From Saccharopolyspora_C sp040643635 (lineage in GTDB: Bacteria > Actinomycetota > Actinomycetes > Mycobacteriales > Pseudonocardiaceae): a stretch of DNA of 64,000 nucleotides. The notes under the pieces were generated by a model. It was given only the letters and a program-made list of their open reading frames with translations, did no database searches and was not told the origin of the DNA. The first letter of the stretch is position 1, and each line of letters begins with the position of its first letter. Location: NCBI RefSeq assembly GCF_040643635.1, contig NZ_JBEYUS010000026.1, forward strand, positions 12,320 through 76,319, read 5' to 3'. Positions 42,210 through 52,427 of this stretch are shown piece by piece. The position numbers and the translations under genes are program-made.

Positions 42210-43376
42210 TCACGGGGTGGGGCTGACCTGGATGTCGCCGCGGGCGATCGCGGCCTTGTAGGCGTCGGCGACCGCGGTGAGGTCGTCCACCTTCCCGCCG
42301 GAGGTGGAGTAGGTGACCGCGTCCATCGACAGGTCGAACTTCGGCGGCACCGCGGACAGATCGCCCCGCGCGACGGCCGCCACGTAGTCGAACACGGCGA
42401 GGTCGATCCGCTTCAGCATCGAGGTGATGATCACGTCCTTGTACTGCGCCACGGTCGGCTGCACGTACTGGTCGGAGTCCACGCCGACGGCCATCGCGTC
42501 CGCCCCGGCCACGGCCGCGAACACGCCCTTCCCGGAGGCACCGGCCGCGTGGTAGATCACGTCGGCCCCGGCGTCGAGCTGGCCCCGCGCCACCTCGGAC
42601 CCCTTGTTCGGGTCCTGGAAGCCGGAGAAGTCCCCGGCCGGGGTGAGGTAGTCGGTCTGGATCCGCACGTCCGGCGCGGCGGCCTTCGCGCCCTGCTCGA
42701 ACCCGGCCTGGAACTTCTGGATCAGCGGCGTCTCCACCCCGCCGACGAACCCGATGCTGCAATTCCGGGACTTGTGCGCGGCGAGCACGCCCACCAGGAA
42801 CGAACCCTGCTCCTCGGCGAACACCAGCGAGGTGACGTTCGGGATGCCGTCGATCTTCTCGTCGATCAGCGCGAACTTCGTGCCCAGGAACTCGGGGGCG
42901 ACGACCTTCACCGAGTCCGCGTAGGCGTAGCCGACGGCGATGACCGGGTTGAAGCCCTCGCGCGCCAGCTGGCGCAGCCGGGTCTGCTTCGCGTCCTCCG
43001 GCTCACCGGCGGCGGCGTCGAGCTCCTTGGTCCGGGTGAGCCCCATCTCGGACTTCGCGCGCTCCAGACCGGCGACGGTGGCGTCGTTGAACGACGCGTC
43101 GCCGCGGCCGCCGATGTCGAACGCCAGCCCGACCTGCATCCGGCTCGCGTCCGGCGCGGGTGCGTCGGCGCGCTCCGACGTGCTCACCGGCGCCGTCACC
43201 GCCGGTGGCTGCTCGGTGCGGCACGGCTGCCCCTCGACGGCGCCCCCGCCGCCGCGGGCGTCCTTGGCGCAGCCCGACAGCGCCAGCACCCCCGCCAGCG
43301 CCACCGCGGTCAGCGCGGCGCCGGAGCGCCGCCACCCCGCCCCGTACCCCTTGGACGAGCCGGCCGTTCGCCGCAT
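42210..43376 (-). CDS. BMP-family nucleoside-binding lipoprotein of the ABC importer
   Basis: A 388-residue lipoprotein: signal peptide with lipobox LALSGC (Cys about residue 34), a low-complexity linker, then the BMP (basic membrane protein/PnrA) fold from about residue 80: VGLAFDIGGRGDASFNDATVAGLERA, GFNPVIAVGYAYADSVKVVA, KFALIDEKIDG, FAEEQGSFLVGVLAAHKS, GFVGGVETPLIQKFQAGFEQGAKA, DVIYHAAGASGKGVFAAV and VGVDSDQYV (each given in part). These are the ligand-binding segments of purine and pyrimidine nucleoside receptors. ATG 43376 is preceded by GAAAGGGG. It is first in the operon and delivers nucleosides to the permeases. Confidence 0.93.
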   Translation of the reverse strand: MRRTAGSSKGYGAGWRRSGAALTAVALAGVLALSGCAKDARGGGGAVEGQPCRTEQPPAVTAPVSTSERADAPAPDASRMQVGLAFDIGGRGDASFNDATVAGLERAKSEMGLTRTKELDAAAGEPEDAKQTRLRQLAREGFNPVIAVGYAYADSVKVVAPEFLGTKFALIDEKIDGIPNVTSLVFAEEQGSFLVGVLAAHKSRNCSIGFVGGVETPLIQKFQAGFEQGAKAAAPDVRIQTDYLTPAGDFSGFQDPNKGSEVARGQLDAGADVIYHAAGASGKGVFAAVAGADAMAVGVDSDQYVQPTVAQYKDVIITSMLKRIDLAVFDYVAAVARGDLSAVPPKFDLSMDAVTYSTSGGKVDDLTAVADAYKAAIARGDIQVSPTP

Positions 43377-43793
43377 CGCCGTTCCCCTTTCGACAACCCC
43401 GCCGCACAGCTCCGCGCCCCGGTGACCGCTCCGGATCGGAGCGAATCGCGGGGCGCGGACCGCGGCCCGTTCCCCTTCCGGGGAATGCGGGCCGATACGC
43501 AGCACACGTCCGGTGACGTGGCTCTCGAAATTAAGGCTTGACCCTGCTGCTTGCGTATTGCCCCGGTGTCACGAGTTGATTTCTACATCGATCCACCAGG
43601 TAGCGGCCTTTGTCTGGTCGATCACACAGAGCACAGGCGAGTAGGCCGCACGGATGGTGCAGGTCTAGCATCCGAGACGTCCAGGCCTTGTTCAGGTGGC
43701 CGGTGACGGGCGTACGAATGACGACGACTCGGACCGGTCGTCATGTTCCCGAACGGGCCGTCAGTCCACCAGCGACGTTGGAGGCCTTCCACC
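43377..43793. other. Divergent control region between the nucleoside importer and sdhCDAB
   Basis: A 417-base gap holding promoters for both operons. The AT-richest part is 43525-43560 (CGAAATTAAGGCTTGACC, TTGCGTATTGC), and TTAATT on the minus strand at about 43529-43534 could be the importer -10. GGAGG at about 43780 serves sdhC. No riboswitch fold or small gene recognised. Confidence 0.4.
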
Positions 43794-44231
43794 ATGGCCA
43801 GCACCACCGCCTCCGCGGCGGAGGCCCCCCAGCGCGAGGGCAACCCTCGTGCCAAGGGATCCCTCTACCGCGGTGACTTGGGCATGTGGTCGTGGGTAGC
43901 GCACCGGATCACGGGCGTGCTCACATTCTTCTTCTTGTTCGTGCACGTGTTGGACACCGCTCTCGTGCGGGTATCGCCCGAGGCGTACGACACGGTCATC
44001 GAAACCTACAAAAGCCCGATCATGATCCTGTTCGAACTGGGTCTGCTCGCGGCGGTGCTGTTCCACGCGTTCAACGGCATCCGCGTCATGCTGGTCGACT
44101 TCTGGTCGAACGGGCCGAAATACCAGAAGCCGATGCTCTGGACCGTTCTGGTGGTGTGGCTGGTGCTGATCGTGCCCGCCGCCATCAGCATGCTCACGCG
44201 CGCCGTCACGGAACTGTTCGGGGGGCACTGA
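43794..44231 (+). CDS. sdhC: Succinate dehydrogenase cytochrome b subunit
   Basis: A 145-residue membrane anchor with three helices (about residues 37-60, 75-97 and 117-140). SWVAHRITGVLTFFFLFVHVLDTALV carries the quinone-site Ser/Arg pattern and the haem-ligand histidine (given in part); LFHAFNGIRVMLVDF is the second helix signature with another conserved His. ATG 43794 follows GGAGG at nine bases. It is the first gene of sdhCDAB and anchors the catalytic dimer to the membrane, passing electrons to menaquinone. Confidence 0.94.
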   Translation: MASTTASAAEAPQREGNPRAKGSLYRGDLGMWSWVAHRITGVLTFFFLFVHVLDTALVRVSPEAYDTVIETYKSPIMILFELGLLAAVLFHAFNGIRVMLVDFWSNGPKYQKPMLWTVLVVWLVLIVPAAISMLTRAVTELFGGH

Positions 44232-44234
44232 CCC

Positions 44235-44654
44235 ATGACCACCATCGACGCGCCGCTGTCGGTCGACAAGCCGCGGTCCCCGCACCGCCCGGCCGCTCGC
44301 CGCAGCAACTTCGAGCTCTACAGCTGGCTGTTCATGCGCCTGTCGGGCGTGCTGCTGCTGTTCCTGGTCCTCGGGCACATGCTGATCATGCTGTTCCTGG
44401 ACGGCGGGGTGCACCGGGTCAACTTCGCGTTCGTCGCGGGCCGCTGGGCCTCCCCGTTCTGGCAGTTCTGGGACCTGACGATGCTGTGGCTGGCCGGCCT
44501 GCACGGCGGCAACGGGCTGCGCACCGTGATCAACGACTACTCCCGCAAGGACGCCACCCGGTTCTGGCTGAAGATGCTGCTGTACGTCTCGGTCCTGCTC
44601 ACGGTCGGTCTGGGCACCTTCGTGCTCTTCACCTTCGACCCGAACATCGGCTGA
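44235..44654 (+). CDS. sdhD: Succinate dehydrogenase membrane anchor subunit
   Basis: A 139-residue protein with three membrane helices. RLSGVLLLFLVLGHMLIMLF contains the conserved Arg/Ser and the haem-ligand His; LWLAGLHGGNGLRTVINDY is the second conserved segment; the last helix is LLYVSVLLTVGLGTFVLF. It begins three bases after the sdhC stop. Together with SdhC it forms the quinone site. Confidence 0.94.
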   Translation: MTTIDAPLSVDKPRSPHRPAARRSNFELYSWLFMRLSGVLLLFLVLGHMLIMLFLDGGVHRVNFAFVAGRWASPFWQFWDLTMLWLAGLHGGNGLRTVINDYSRKDATRFWLKMLLYVSVLLTVGLGTFVLFTFDPNIG

Positions 44655-44722
44655 CGACACAGCGCAGGCTTCGAGGCCCCGCGAGCAGCGGACGGCCTCG
44701 CCAGCGGCCCTAGGAGGCGACC

Positions 44723-46512
<1,790 letters not shown>

Positions 46513-46513
<1 letters not shown>

Positions 46514-47301
46514 TGACCGCAACCGTGACGAACACCGAACAGACCACCGACCTGCCGTCGGACGCCCCGCCCATCCCCGAGGGCGCCACGATGGTCACGG
46601 TCAAGATCCAGCGGTTCAACCCGGAGGTCGACGAGGACCTGCACTGGGAGTCCTTCCGGATCCCGGCGCTGCCCAGCGACCGCGTGCTGAACCTGCTGCA
46701 CTACATCAAGTGGTACGTGGACGGCTCGCTGACGTTCCGCCGCTCCTGCGCGCACGGCGTCTGCGGTTCGGACGCGATGCGCATCAACGGCGTGAACCGC
46801 CTGGCCTGCAAGGTCCTGATGAAGGACCTGCTGGCCAAGAACGGCGAGACGACGATCACCGTCGAGCCGATCAAGGGCCTGCCGGTGCACAAGGACCTGC
46901 TGGTCGACATGGAACCGTTCTTCGAGGCCTACCGGGCGATCAAGCCCTACCTGGTCACCTCGGGCAACGAGCCGACCCGCGAGCGCACCCAGTCCGTCGC
47001 CGAGCGCGCGCGCTTCGACGACACCACCAAGTGCATCCTGTGCGCGGCCTGCACCACGTCCTGCCCGGTGTACTGGTCGGAGGGCTCCTACTTCGGGCCC
47101 GCCGCGATCGTCAACGCGCACCGGTTCATCTTCGACAGCCGCGACGAGGCCGCCGAGGAGCGCCTGGACATCCTCAACGACGTGGACGGCGTGTGGCGCT
47201 GCCGCACCACGTTCAACTGCACGGACGCCTGCCCCCGTGGCATCCAGGTCACCAAGGCGATCCAAGAGGTCAAGCGGGCCTTGATGTTCCGCCGCCGCTG
47301 A
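46513..47301 (+). CDS. sdhB: Succinate dehydrogenase iron-sulfur subunit
   Basis: A 262-residue electron-transfer subunit. The [2Fe-2S] cluster is bound by CAHGVCGSD and LAC (Asp in the third position, as in E. coli SdhB); the [4Fe-4S] and [3Fe-4S] clusters are bound by CILCAACTTSCPVYW and CRTTFNCTDACPRGI. The ATG overlaps the last base of the sdhA stop (TGATG), so translation is coupled. It carries electrons from FAD to the quinone. A strong hairpin follows at 47321-47354 and ends the operon. Confidence 0.97.
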
Positions 47302-47320
47302 CCCCGGCACGAACACCGCG

Positions 47321-47354
47321 AAGCGCCCGCCCCCGGTCCAGGGGGCGGGCGCTT
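47321..47354 (+). terminator. Terminator of the sdh operon
   Basis: Perfect 14-base arms (AAGCGCCCGCCCCC / GGGGGCGGGCGCTT) with a six-base loop start 19 bases after sdhB and separate it from the downstream HEPN/ATPase cassette. Confidence 0.8.
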
Positions 47355-47418
47355 CCGCGTTCCACCTGGCAGACAACGCCGGATCACCGAACCCGGCACG
47401 CTGAGTGACGATCATGCG

Positions 47419-47424
47419 TATTCT
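47419..47424 (+). promoter_or_regulatory. -10 element of the HEPN/ATPase cassette
   Basis: TATTCT lies 12 to 7 bases before ATG 47431; there is no ribosome binding site. The segment 47395-47430 is AT-rich for this genome. A leaderless message driving all three genes is the simplest reading. Confidence 0.6.
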
Positions 47425-47430
47425 GCGATC

Positions 47431-47877
47431 ATGTCCCAGGTCCCCGACACCACCCGCTTCGCGGAGGCGGCCGTCCGCCACTACCGGGATGCCGAGCTGC
47501 TCCTCGGGAGGCAACGGGTCGCGAACGCTGATCACCTGGCAGGGATCGCTGCGGAATGCGCGCTGAAAGCGATCCTCATCGGCCACCTCGGCGGTGTTCT
47601 CCACGGCGACCGCCCGAAGCATCCGGCAGAACCGAAGGCGACCTACGGACATTTGCCCGGGTTGTGGCACGAATTGAGCCTGCTCCCCGCGGGCCGGACC
47701 GGCGGCGCCTTCCACCAGGCGATCTCCGCCGCCAACCCGTTCGAGCACTGGACCGTCTTCGAGCGCTATTCGGACGGCGCCCACATCGACGCCGCGCGCG
47801 CTGATGCCCATCTCGCGGAGGCGCGGAAGTTACTCTCCTTCCACCAGCAGGCCCAGATCAACGGAGTGCTCCCGTGA
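47431..47877 (+). CDS. HEPN-like protein, first gene of a three-gene cassette
   Basis: A 148-residue, all-helical protein. FAEAAVRHYRDAELLLGRQRVANADHLAGIAAECALKAIL (residues 10-49, in part) matches the first two helices of HEPN domains, where a paired helix begins with an AAxxHY pattern and the second has ECALKA. The last helices carry FERYSDGAH followed by DAHLAEARKLLSF; R112-x5-H118 fits the HEPN Rx4-6H ribonuclease motif, and a second R89-x5-H95 also exists. Its stop overlaps the GTG of the next gene (GTGA). HEPN proteins are commonly ribonuclease toxins or effectors in defence systems. The effector role here is inference. Confidence 0.65.
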   Translation: MSQVPDTTRFAEAAVRHYRDAELLLGRQRVANADHLAGIAAECALKAILIGHLGGVLHGDRPKHPAEPKATYGHLPGLWHELSLLPAGRTGGAFHQAISAANPFEHWTVFERYSDGAHIDAARADAHLAEARKLLSFHQQAQINGVLP

Positions 47878-49184
47878 CGCCCATCCGCTTCGACGACGCA
47901 TGGCGGAACGCCGGCCGGGTCGCGGAGGACGTCATCCGCACCGGCCTGGACGTCGTCCTGGTCCGCGATCTCGCGGGCCGGATCACGCTGGTGCTCGACG
48001 ACACCGGCGAGGCGGCGCTCCCCGACGGGCTGGAGGCCGGGTTCCGCGACGCGACGGGCGCCTTCGCCTCCGGACAACCGGTGCTGCTCGCCTCCGCGCT
48101 GTTCGCGCCGGAGGCGGTGCTCGACGCCCCCGACCTGATCGCCCGGACCGAACGCGCTGCGGGGCGTGGGAGGTTCGCCGTCCTCGAACGCACCGTCGTC
48201 GGCGCCGACTGGGCACGTCCCAGGGCCGAACCTCCGCTCCGACGGATCACGCTCTACGGCTTCAAGGGCGGGGTCGGGCGTTCCACGGCGACGTTCATGC
48301 TCGCCAAGGACTTGGCCGCCCGCGGTCTGTGCGTGCTGGTGGCGGACCTCGACCTGGAGTCCCCCGGGGTCGGCGAGCTGCTCCAGCGACCGGACGGCAG
48401 AGCTCCGCACGGCCTCGTCGATCACCTCGTCGAAGCCGCCGTCGGCAACGAGGACGGCCTCGACCTCGTCAGCCGCAGCGAGGTGGTCCGGCCTCCCGGC
48501 AACGGCGAGGTGTGGCTGCTGGCAGCCGACGGGGGTGACCCGGCGAAACGCGACTACCTGGCCAAGCTCAACCGGATCTACGCGGAGCTCCCGGACGGCG
48601 GGAACGGCGCCTCCCGCACCCTGGCCGACCGCATCGAGGCGGCGCTGCTCGCGGCGGAGCAGCAGGTCGCGGCGCGCAGCCGGGAACCGGATGTGGTCCT
48701 GCTGGACAGCAGGGCCGGGATCCACGACATCGCGGCGATAGCGATCACGCGGCTCAGCAGCCTGAGCCTGCTGTTCGCCAACGACAACCCGCACACCTGG
48801 GCCGGGTACCGGATGCTGTTCGACCAGTGGCGGCAGCTCCCTGCGGAGCTCCGCGACGACGTGCGGCAACGGTTGAAGATGGTCGCGGCGATGGTGCCGT
48901 CCGCGTCGGCGCCGGAGCGGTTGGAGCGATTCCGGGACCACGCCCAGCAGTGCTTCGCGGAGACCCTGTACGACGACGCCTCCCCAGCGGACGGAGCCGC
49001 GTTCAACTTCGGTCCGGACGACGAGGACGCTCCGCACTTCCCGCTGCCGATCCTGTTCTCCCACGACCTCGTCGGCATCGACCACACCGACGCCCCGGAC
49101 TGGCACGACCACCCGTTCATCAAGGCCGCTTACGAGCGGTTCCTCCCCGAAGCAGGCGCTCTCGCCGTGGAAGAGCAGGAATGA
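47874..49184 (+). CDS. KGGVGR-motif ParA/MinD-like ATPase, second gene of the cassette
   Basis: A 436-residue protein. Residues 1-120 form a separate alpha/beta N-terminal domain (VVLVRDLAGRITLVLDD). The P-loop ITLYGFKGGVGRSTATFMLAKDL has Lys131 in a deviant Walker A, KGGVGRS, where Arg136 stands for the usual Lys; the signature lysine of the ParA/MinD class is kept. VLVADLDLESPGVGEL is the switch I-like strand and PDVVLLDSRAGIHDIA the Walker B. ATPases of this class dimerise around nucleotide. Start GTG 47874 overlaps the HEPN-like stop, and its own stop overlaps the third gene (ATGA). A switch or sensor role with its neighbours is inferred. Confidence 0.78.
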   Translation: MTPIRFDDAWRNAGRVAEDVIRTGLDVVLVRDLAGRITLVLDDTGEAALPDGLEAGFRDATGAFASGQPVLLASALFAPEAVLDAPDLIARTERAAGRGRFAVLERTVVGADWARPRAEPPLRRITLYGFKGGVGRSTATFMLAKDLAARGLCVLVADLDLESPGVGELLQRPDGRAPHGLVDHLVEAAVGNEDGLDLVSRSEVVRPPGNGEVWLLAADGGDPAKRDYLAKLNRIYAELPDGGNGASRTLADRIEAALLAAEQQVAARSREPDVVLLDSRAGIHDIAAIAITRLSSLSLLFANDNPHTWAGYRMLFDQWRQLPAELRDDVRQRLKMVAAMVPSASAPERLERFRDHAQQCFAETLYDDASPADGAAFNFGPDDEDAPHFPLPILFSHDLVGIDHTDAPDWHDHPFIKAAYERFLPEAGALAVEEQE

Positions 49185-50647
49185 GCCTCACCCCGCACCA
49201 GTACCGCGAGCTGCTGGCGGCGATGCCGTCCACGGCGGATGCGGACACGAGCCCGATCGACCCCCGGACGCTCTTCACCCCGCCGGGGCACCGGCTGTCG
49301 TTGGACCCGGACGTGACCGTGGTGAAGGGCGGGCGCGGGGTCGGGAAGTCGGTGTGGTTCCAGGCTCTGCAGAAGGACGAACTGCGCGAGCTGGCGGCCG
49401 AGGAGTACCGCCTCCCGCAGTTGCGACGACTCGTTCCGCACGCCGGGTACGGCGCTGCGCTGCGCCCGTCCGACTATCCCGACGCGGACACCATCGCGGC
49501 CTTGCTCGCCAACGGTGCCGAACCGCGGGACCTCTGGTACGCCGTGGTGCTGAACGCGCTGGAAGTGCGAGAAGTGCAGGACTTGGATAAGTGGTCTCAA
49601 CGAGTCGACTGGGTGAAGGGCAACCCGGAGGACCGCGCAGCCGCACTCACCCGGGTCGACCGACACGCCGAAAGCTCGGGCCGGACCGAACTGATCATGT
49701 TCGACGCGCTGGAGCGCACGCACAACAAGCGCTCCGAAGCCGACCGGCTCGCCACCGCGATACTCCAGGTCGCGTTGGAACTGCGGCTGATGACGCGGCA
49801 CCTGCGGGCGAAGGTCTTCATCCGCCCCGACATGCTGAACAACCTCTCGCTCAGCTTCGCCGATTCCTCGAAGCTCATCTCGAACGCCGCCGAACTCACC
49901 TGGTACCGGAGCAACCTGTACGGGCTGTTCTTCCACCAGCTCGGGAACGCCGACAGCGACCACGCGGCGGCATTCCGCGCCGCCACCGGACGTTGGCGGA
50001 ACGCGCAGCACCGCTACGTGGCGCCCGAGGCGCTGATCGGTGATGAGCCGAAGCAGAACGAGACCTTCATCGCGATCGCCGGGCCGTACATGGGGCAGAA
50101 CCACCGGAAGGGGCATACCTACACCTGGCTGCCCAACCACCTCGCCGACGGCACGGACCAGATCAGCCCGCGCAGCTTCCTGGACGCGTTGCGCCGGGCC
50201 GGGGAGAGTTCGGCGGCGCGACACGCCGGCTACGAGCACGCCCTGCACTGGGAAGCGATCAAAAAGGGCGTGCAGTCGGCGTCCGAGACCCGGGTGGGCG
50301 AGTTGACCGAGGACATCTCGTGGGTGCCTGTGACCATCACCCCGCTGGCGGGGAAGCAGGTTCCCATACCGCAAGCCGATGTCATCTCGCGGTGGAACGA
50401 AGTAGGCCTTTCGGAACGCCTCGCCGAACACCAGCGAACGCACGCCGGGGAGCAGGGCAAGGACGGCTCGAAGCAGCAGGTGTCCACGGGACCCCGGAAC
50501 CACCAACCGGAGAGCCTGATCGAAGAGCTCATCGCGCTGGGCGTGATGAAGCGACGTGCCACCGGCATGCTCGACGTGCCGGACATCTACCGCATCAACT
50601 TCGACCTCGGTCGCAAGGGAGGAGTCCCTCGAATCAAGTCGAACTGA
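49181..50647 (+). CDS. P-loop ATPase of unknown family, third gene of the cassette
   Basis: A 488-residue protein. An intact Walker A, KGGRGVGKSVWFQAL (residues 49-63), follows TVVKG; a Walker B-like strand, TELIMFDALERTHN, lies near residue 165-180, and RLMTRHLRAKVFIRPDML follows as a sensor-like arm. A large mixed C-terminal part ends in a winged-helix-like segment, ESLIEELIALGVMKRRATGMLDVPDIYRINFDLGRKGGVP (in part). I do not recognise the family; the pattern recalls KAP/STAND-type NTPases. ATG 49181 overlaps the previous stop (ATGA), so all three proteins are made in step. It converges on a regulator gene 24 bases away. Confidence 0.75.
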   Translation: MSLTPHQYRELLAAMPSTADADTSPIDPRTLFTPPGHRLSLDPDVTVVKGGRGVGKSVWFQALQKDELRELAAEEYRLPQLRRLVPHAGYGAALRPSDYPDADTIAALLANGAEPRDLWYAVVLNALEVREVQDLDKWSQRVDWVKGNPEDRAAALTRVDRHAESSGRTELIMFDALERTHNKRSEADRLATAILQVALELRLMTRHLRAKVFIRPDMLNNLSLSFADSSKLISNAAELTWYRSNLYGLFFHQLGNADSDHAAAFRAATGRWRNAQHRYVAPEALIGDEPKQNETFIAIAGPYMGQNHRKGHTYTWLPNHLADGTDQISPRSFLDALRRAGESSAARHAGYEHALHWEAIKKGVQSASETRVGELTEDISWVPVTITPLAGKQVPIPQADVISRWNEVGLSERLAEHQRTHAGEQGKDGSKQQVSTGPRNHQPESLIEELIALGVMKRRATGMLDVPDIYRINFDLGRKGGVPRIKSN

Positions 50648-50671
50648 CCCGGGCGCTTCCGCGTTCGCCGG

Positions 50672-51523
50672 TCAGGTGCGGGGGCTGGTGAAGCGTTCGT
50701 GGCCGACGACGTTGAGGAGTTCCAGCTTGGCGTGGCCGTCGCTGCCGGGGGCCGCGGTGAGCACCAGCAGCGCCTGGGCGTGGTCCTCGGTGAACAGCAC
50801 CTGGCAGTCCACCTCGATGGCGCCGACCTCGGGGTGCAGCAGCGTCTTGTGGTCCGCGAAGCGCTTGGCCACCTCGTGGCGCCGCCACAGCTCGGCGAAC
50901 TCGGGGCTCTTGCGCAGCAGCGCCCGCACCACGTCACCGGCCGCGGAGGCGTCGCCCAGCATCCCGTAGGCGACGCGCAGGTTCGCGACCTGCGCGCGGC
51001 TCTGCCGGTCCCGGTCGGCCTCCGGGTACATGCGGCGTTCGTGCTCCGGTTCGGTGAACCAGCGGTAGACCTCGCTGCGGGCCAGCCCCACGTAACCGGA
51101 GCGGTCCCCGAGCAGGGCGCAGGCCATCCGGTTCTGCACCAGCGTCTCCCCCAGCGCGGACAGGATCAGCGCGGGCGTGTCGTCCAGCCGGTCCAGCACC
51201 CGCAGCAGCGCCGGGGCCACGTGCGGCGACGCCAGGACCCGCCGCGGGGCGTTGTGCCCGGCCACCTGGAACAGGTAGTCCCGCTCGTCGTCGCTGAGCC
51301 GCAGCGCCCTGGCCAGCGCCGTCAGCAGCTGCGCGCTCGGGTGCGGGCCGCGGCGCTGCTCCAGCCGCGTGTAGTAGTCGGTGGACATGCCGGCCAGCGA
51401 CGCCACCTCCTCCCGGCGCAGCCCGGGCGTGCGCCTGCGGGCGCCCGGGGGCAGGCCCACGTCGGCGGGGCGCAGCGCCTCCCGGCGGCGGGACAGGAAG
51501 GTGGCGAGTGCGGGTCGGTCCAT
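50672..51523 (-). CDS. Helix-turn-helix regulator (MmyB-like)
   Basis: A 283-residue regulator. The N-terminal XRE helix-turn-helix includes LRREEVASLAGMSTDYYTRLEQRRG; ligand-binding MmyB/PAS-like domain follows with LDDTPALILSALGETLVQNRMACALLGD and VYRWFTEPEHERRMYPEADRDRQSRAQVANLR, and ends TSPRT. This family typically controls a divergent oxidoreductase gene, as here with an SDR 100 bases away. ATG 51523. The start codons of both divergent genes lie in inverted copies of GTGGCATG, suggesting a common symmetrical control region. The ligand is unknown. Confidence 0.9.
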   Translation of the reverse strand: MDRPALATFLSRRREALRPADVGLPPGARRRTPGLRREEVASLAGMSTDYYTRLEQRRGPHPSAQLLTALARALRLSDDERDYLFQVAGHNAPRRVLASPHVAPALLRVLDRLDDTPALILSALGETLVQNRMACALLGDRSGYVGLARSEVYRWFTEPEHERRMYPEADRDRQSRAQVANLRVAYGMLGDASAAGDVVRALLRKSPEFAELWRRHEVAKRFADHKTLLHPEVGAIEVDCQVLFTEDHAQALLVLTAAPGSDGHAKLELLNVVGHERFTSPRT

Positions 51524-51623
51524 GCCACCAGCATGAACCCGGCCGCGGGCACCGACCAGGGACCGCCGATCCCCCGATAACCGATCTCTGCACGTGGCGG
51601 GGGCACCGTCCCAGACTCGTGGC
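51524..51623. promoter_or_regulatory. Divergent promoter region of regulator and SDR genes
   Basis: CATGCCAC at 51521-51528 and GTGGCATG at 51619-51626 are perfect inverted copies that include both start codons. CAGACT at 51612-51617 lies 12 bases before the SDR ATG and CATGCT takes the same place for the regulator, so both transcripts may be leaderless. Confidence 0.5.
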
Positions 51624-52394
51624 ATGCACATCAGCGGAAACACCCTCTTCATCCCCGGCGCCACCAGCGGCATCGGCCTGGCCCTCGCCCTGCGCTTCCA
51701 CGAGAAGGGCAACACCGTCATCGTCGGCGGCAGGCGCGAGGAGCTCCTCGCGCAGATCGCCGCCGAGCACCCCGGCATCGACACCCAGCGGATCGACACG
51801 CTCGACCCGGCGAGCATCCGCGACGCGTCGGCCGCGGTGCTGGAGCGCCACCCCGATCTGAACGTGCTCGTCCCGATGGCGGGCATCATGCGCGCCGAGA
51901 ACTGGCGGGATCCCGCCGGGTTCCTCGAATCGGCGGAGGACGTCATCGCCACCAACGTGCTCGGGCCGATCCGGCTCATCGCCGAGTTCATCGAGCACCT
52001 GCAGCGGCAGCCGGACGCGACCGTGCTCACCGTGACCTCCGGGCTGGCGTTCACCCCGCTGCGCGTGACGCCCAGCTACAACGCCTCGAAGGCCGCGATC
52101 CACATGCTCACCGAATCGCTGCGGCTGCAGCTGAGGGGCACCAGCGTGCGGCTGCAGGAGCTGGCGCCGCCGGCGGTGCAGACCGACCTGATGCCCGGGC
52201 ACCGGGAGAGCTCGCACGCGATGCCGCTGGACGAGTTCATCGACGAGGTGATGGCGCTGCTGGAAGCCGACCCCGAGGCGCGGGAGATCCTCGTCGAACG
52301 GGTCAAGTTCCTGCGCTACTCCGAGGTCCGCGGCGAGTTCGACCAGGTGGTGGCCGCCCTCGACGCCGCCGACCCGCACGGCGGCGCGGCCTGA
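51624..52394 (+). CDS. Short-chain dehydrogenase/reductase (DltE-like)
   Basis: A 256-residue SDR. NAD(P)-binding is by FIPGATSGIGLALALRFHEKG; NVLVPMAGIM is the NNAG position; the catalytic serine, tyrosine and lysine lie in TVTSGLAFTPLRVTPSYNASKAAIHML (in part; Ser, YNASK). The C-terminal QELAPPAVQTDLMPGH matches the DltE-like subgroup. Start ATG 51624 is transcribed away from the MmyB-like regulator that probably controls it. The tautomerase gene follows after 33 bases. The substrate is unknown. Confidence 0.9.
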   Translation: MHISGNTLFIPGATSGIGLALALRFHEKGNTVIVGGRREELLAQIAAEHPGIDTQRIDTLDPASIRDASAAVLERHPDLNVLVPMAGIMRAENWRDPAGFLESAEDVIATNVLGPIRLIAEFIEHLQRQPDATVLTVTSGLAFTPLRVTPSYNASKAAIHMLTESLRLQLRGTSVRLQELAPPAVQTDLMPGHRESSHAMPLDEFIDEVMALLEADPEAREILVERVKFLRYSEVRGEFDQVVAALDAADPHGGAA

Positions 52395-52427
52395 CCGGAA
52401 CCGGAACGACCTGCTGGAGGAGAAGAC

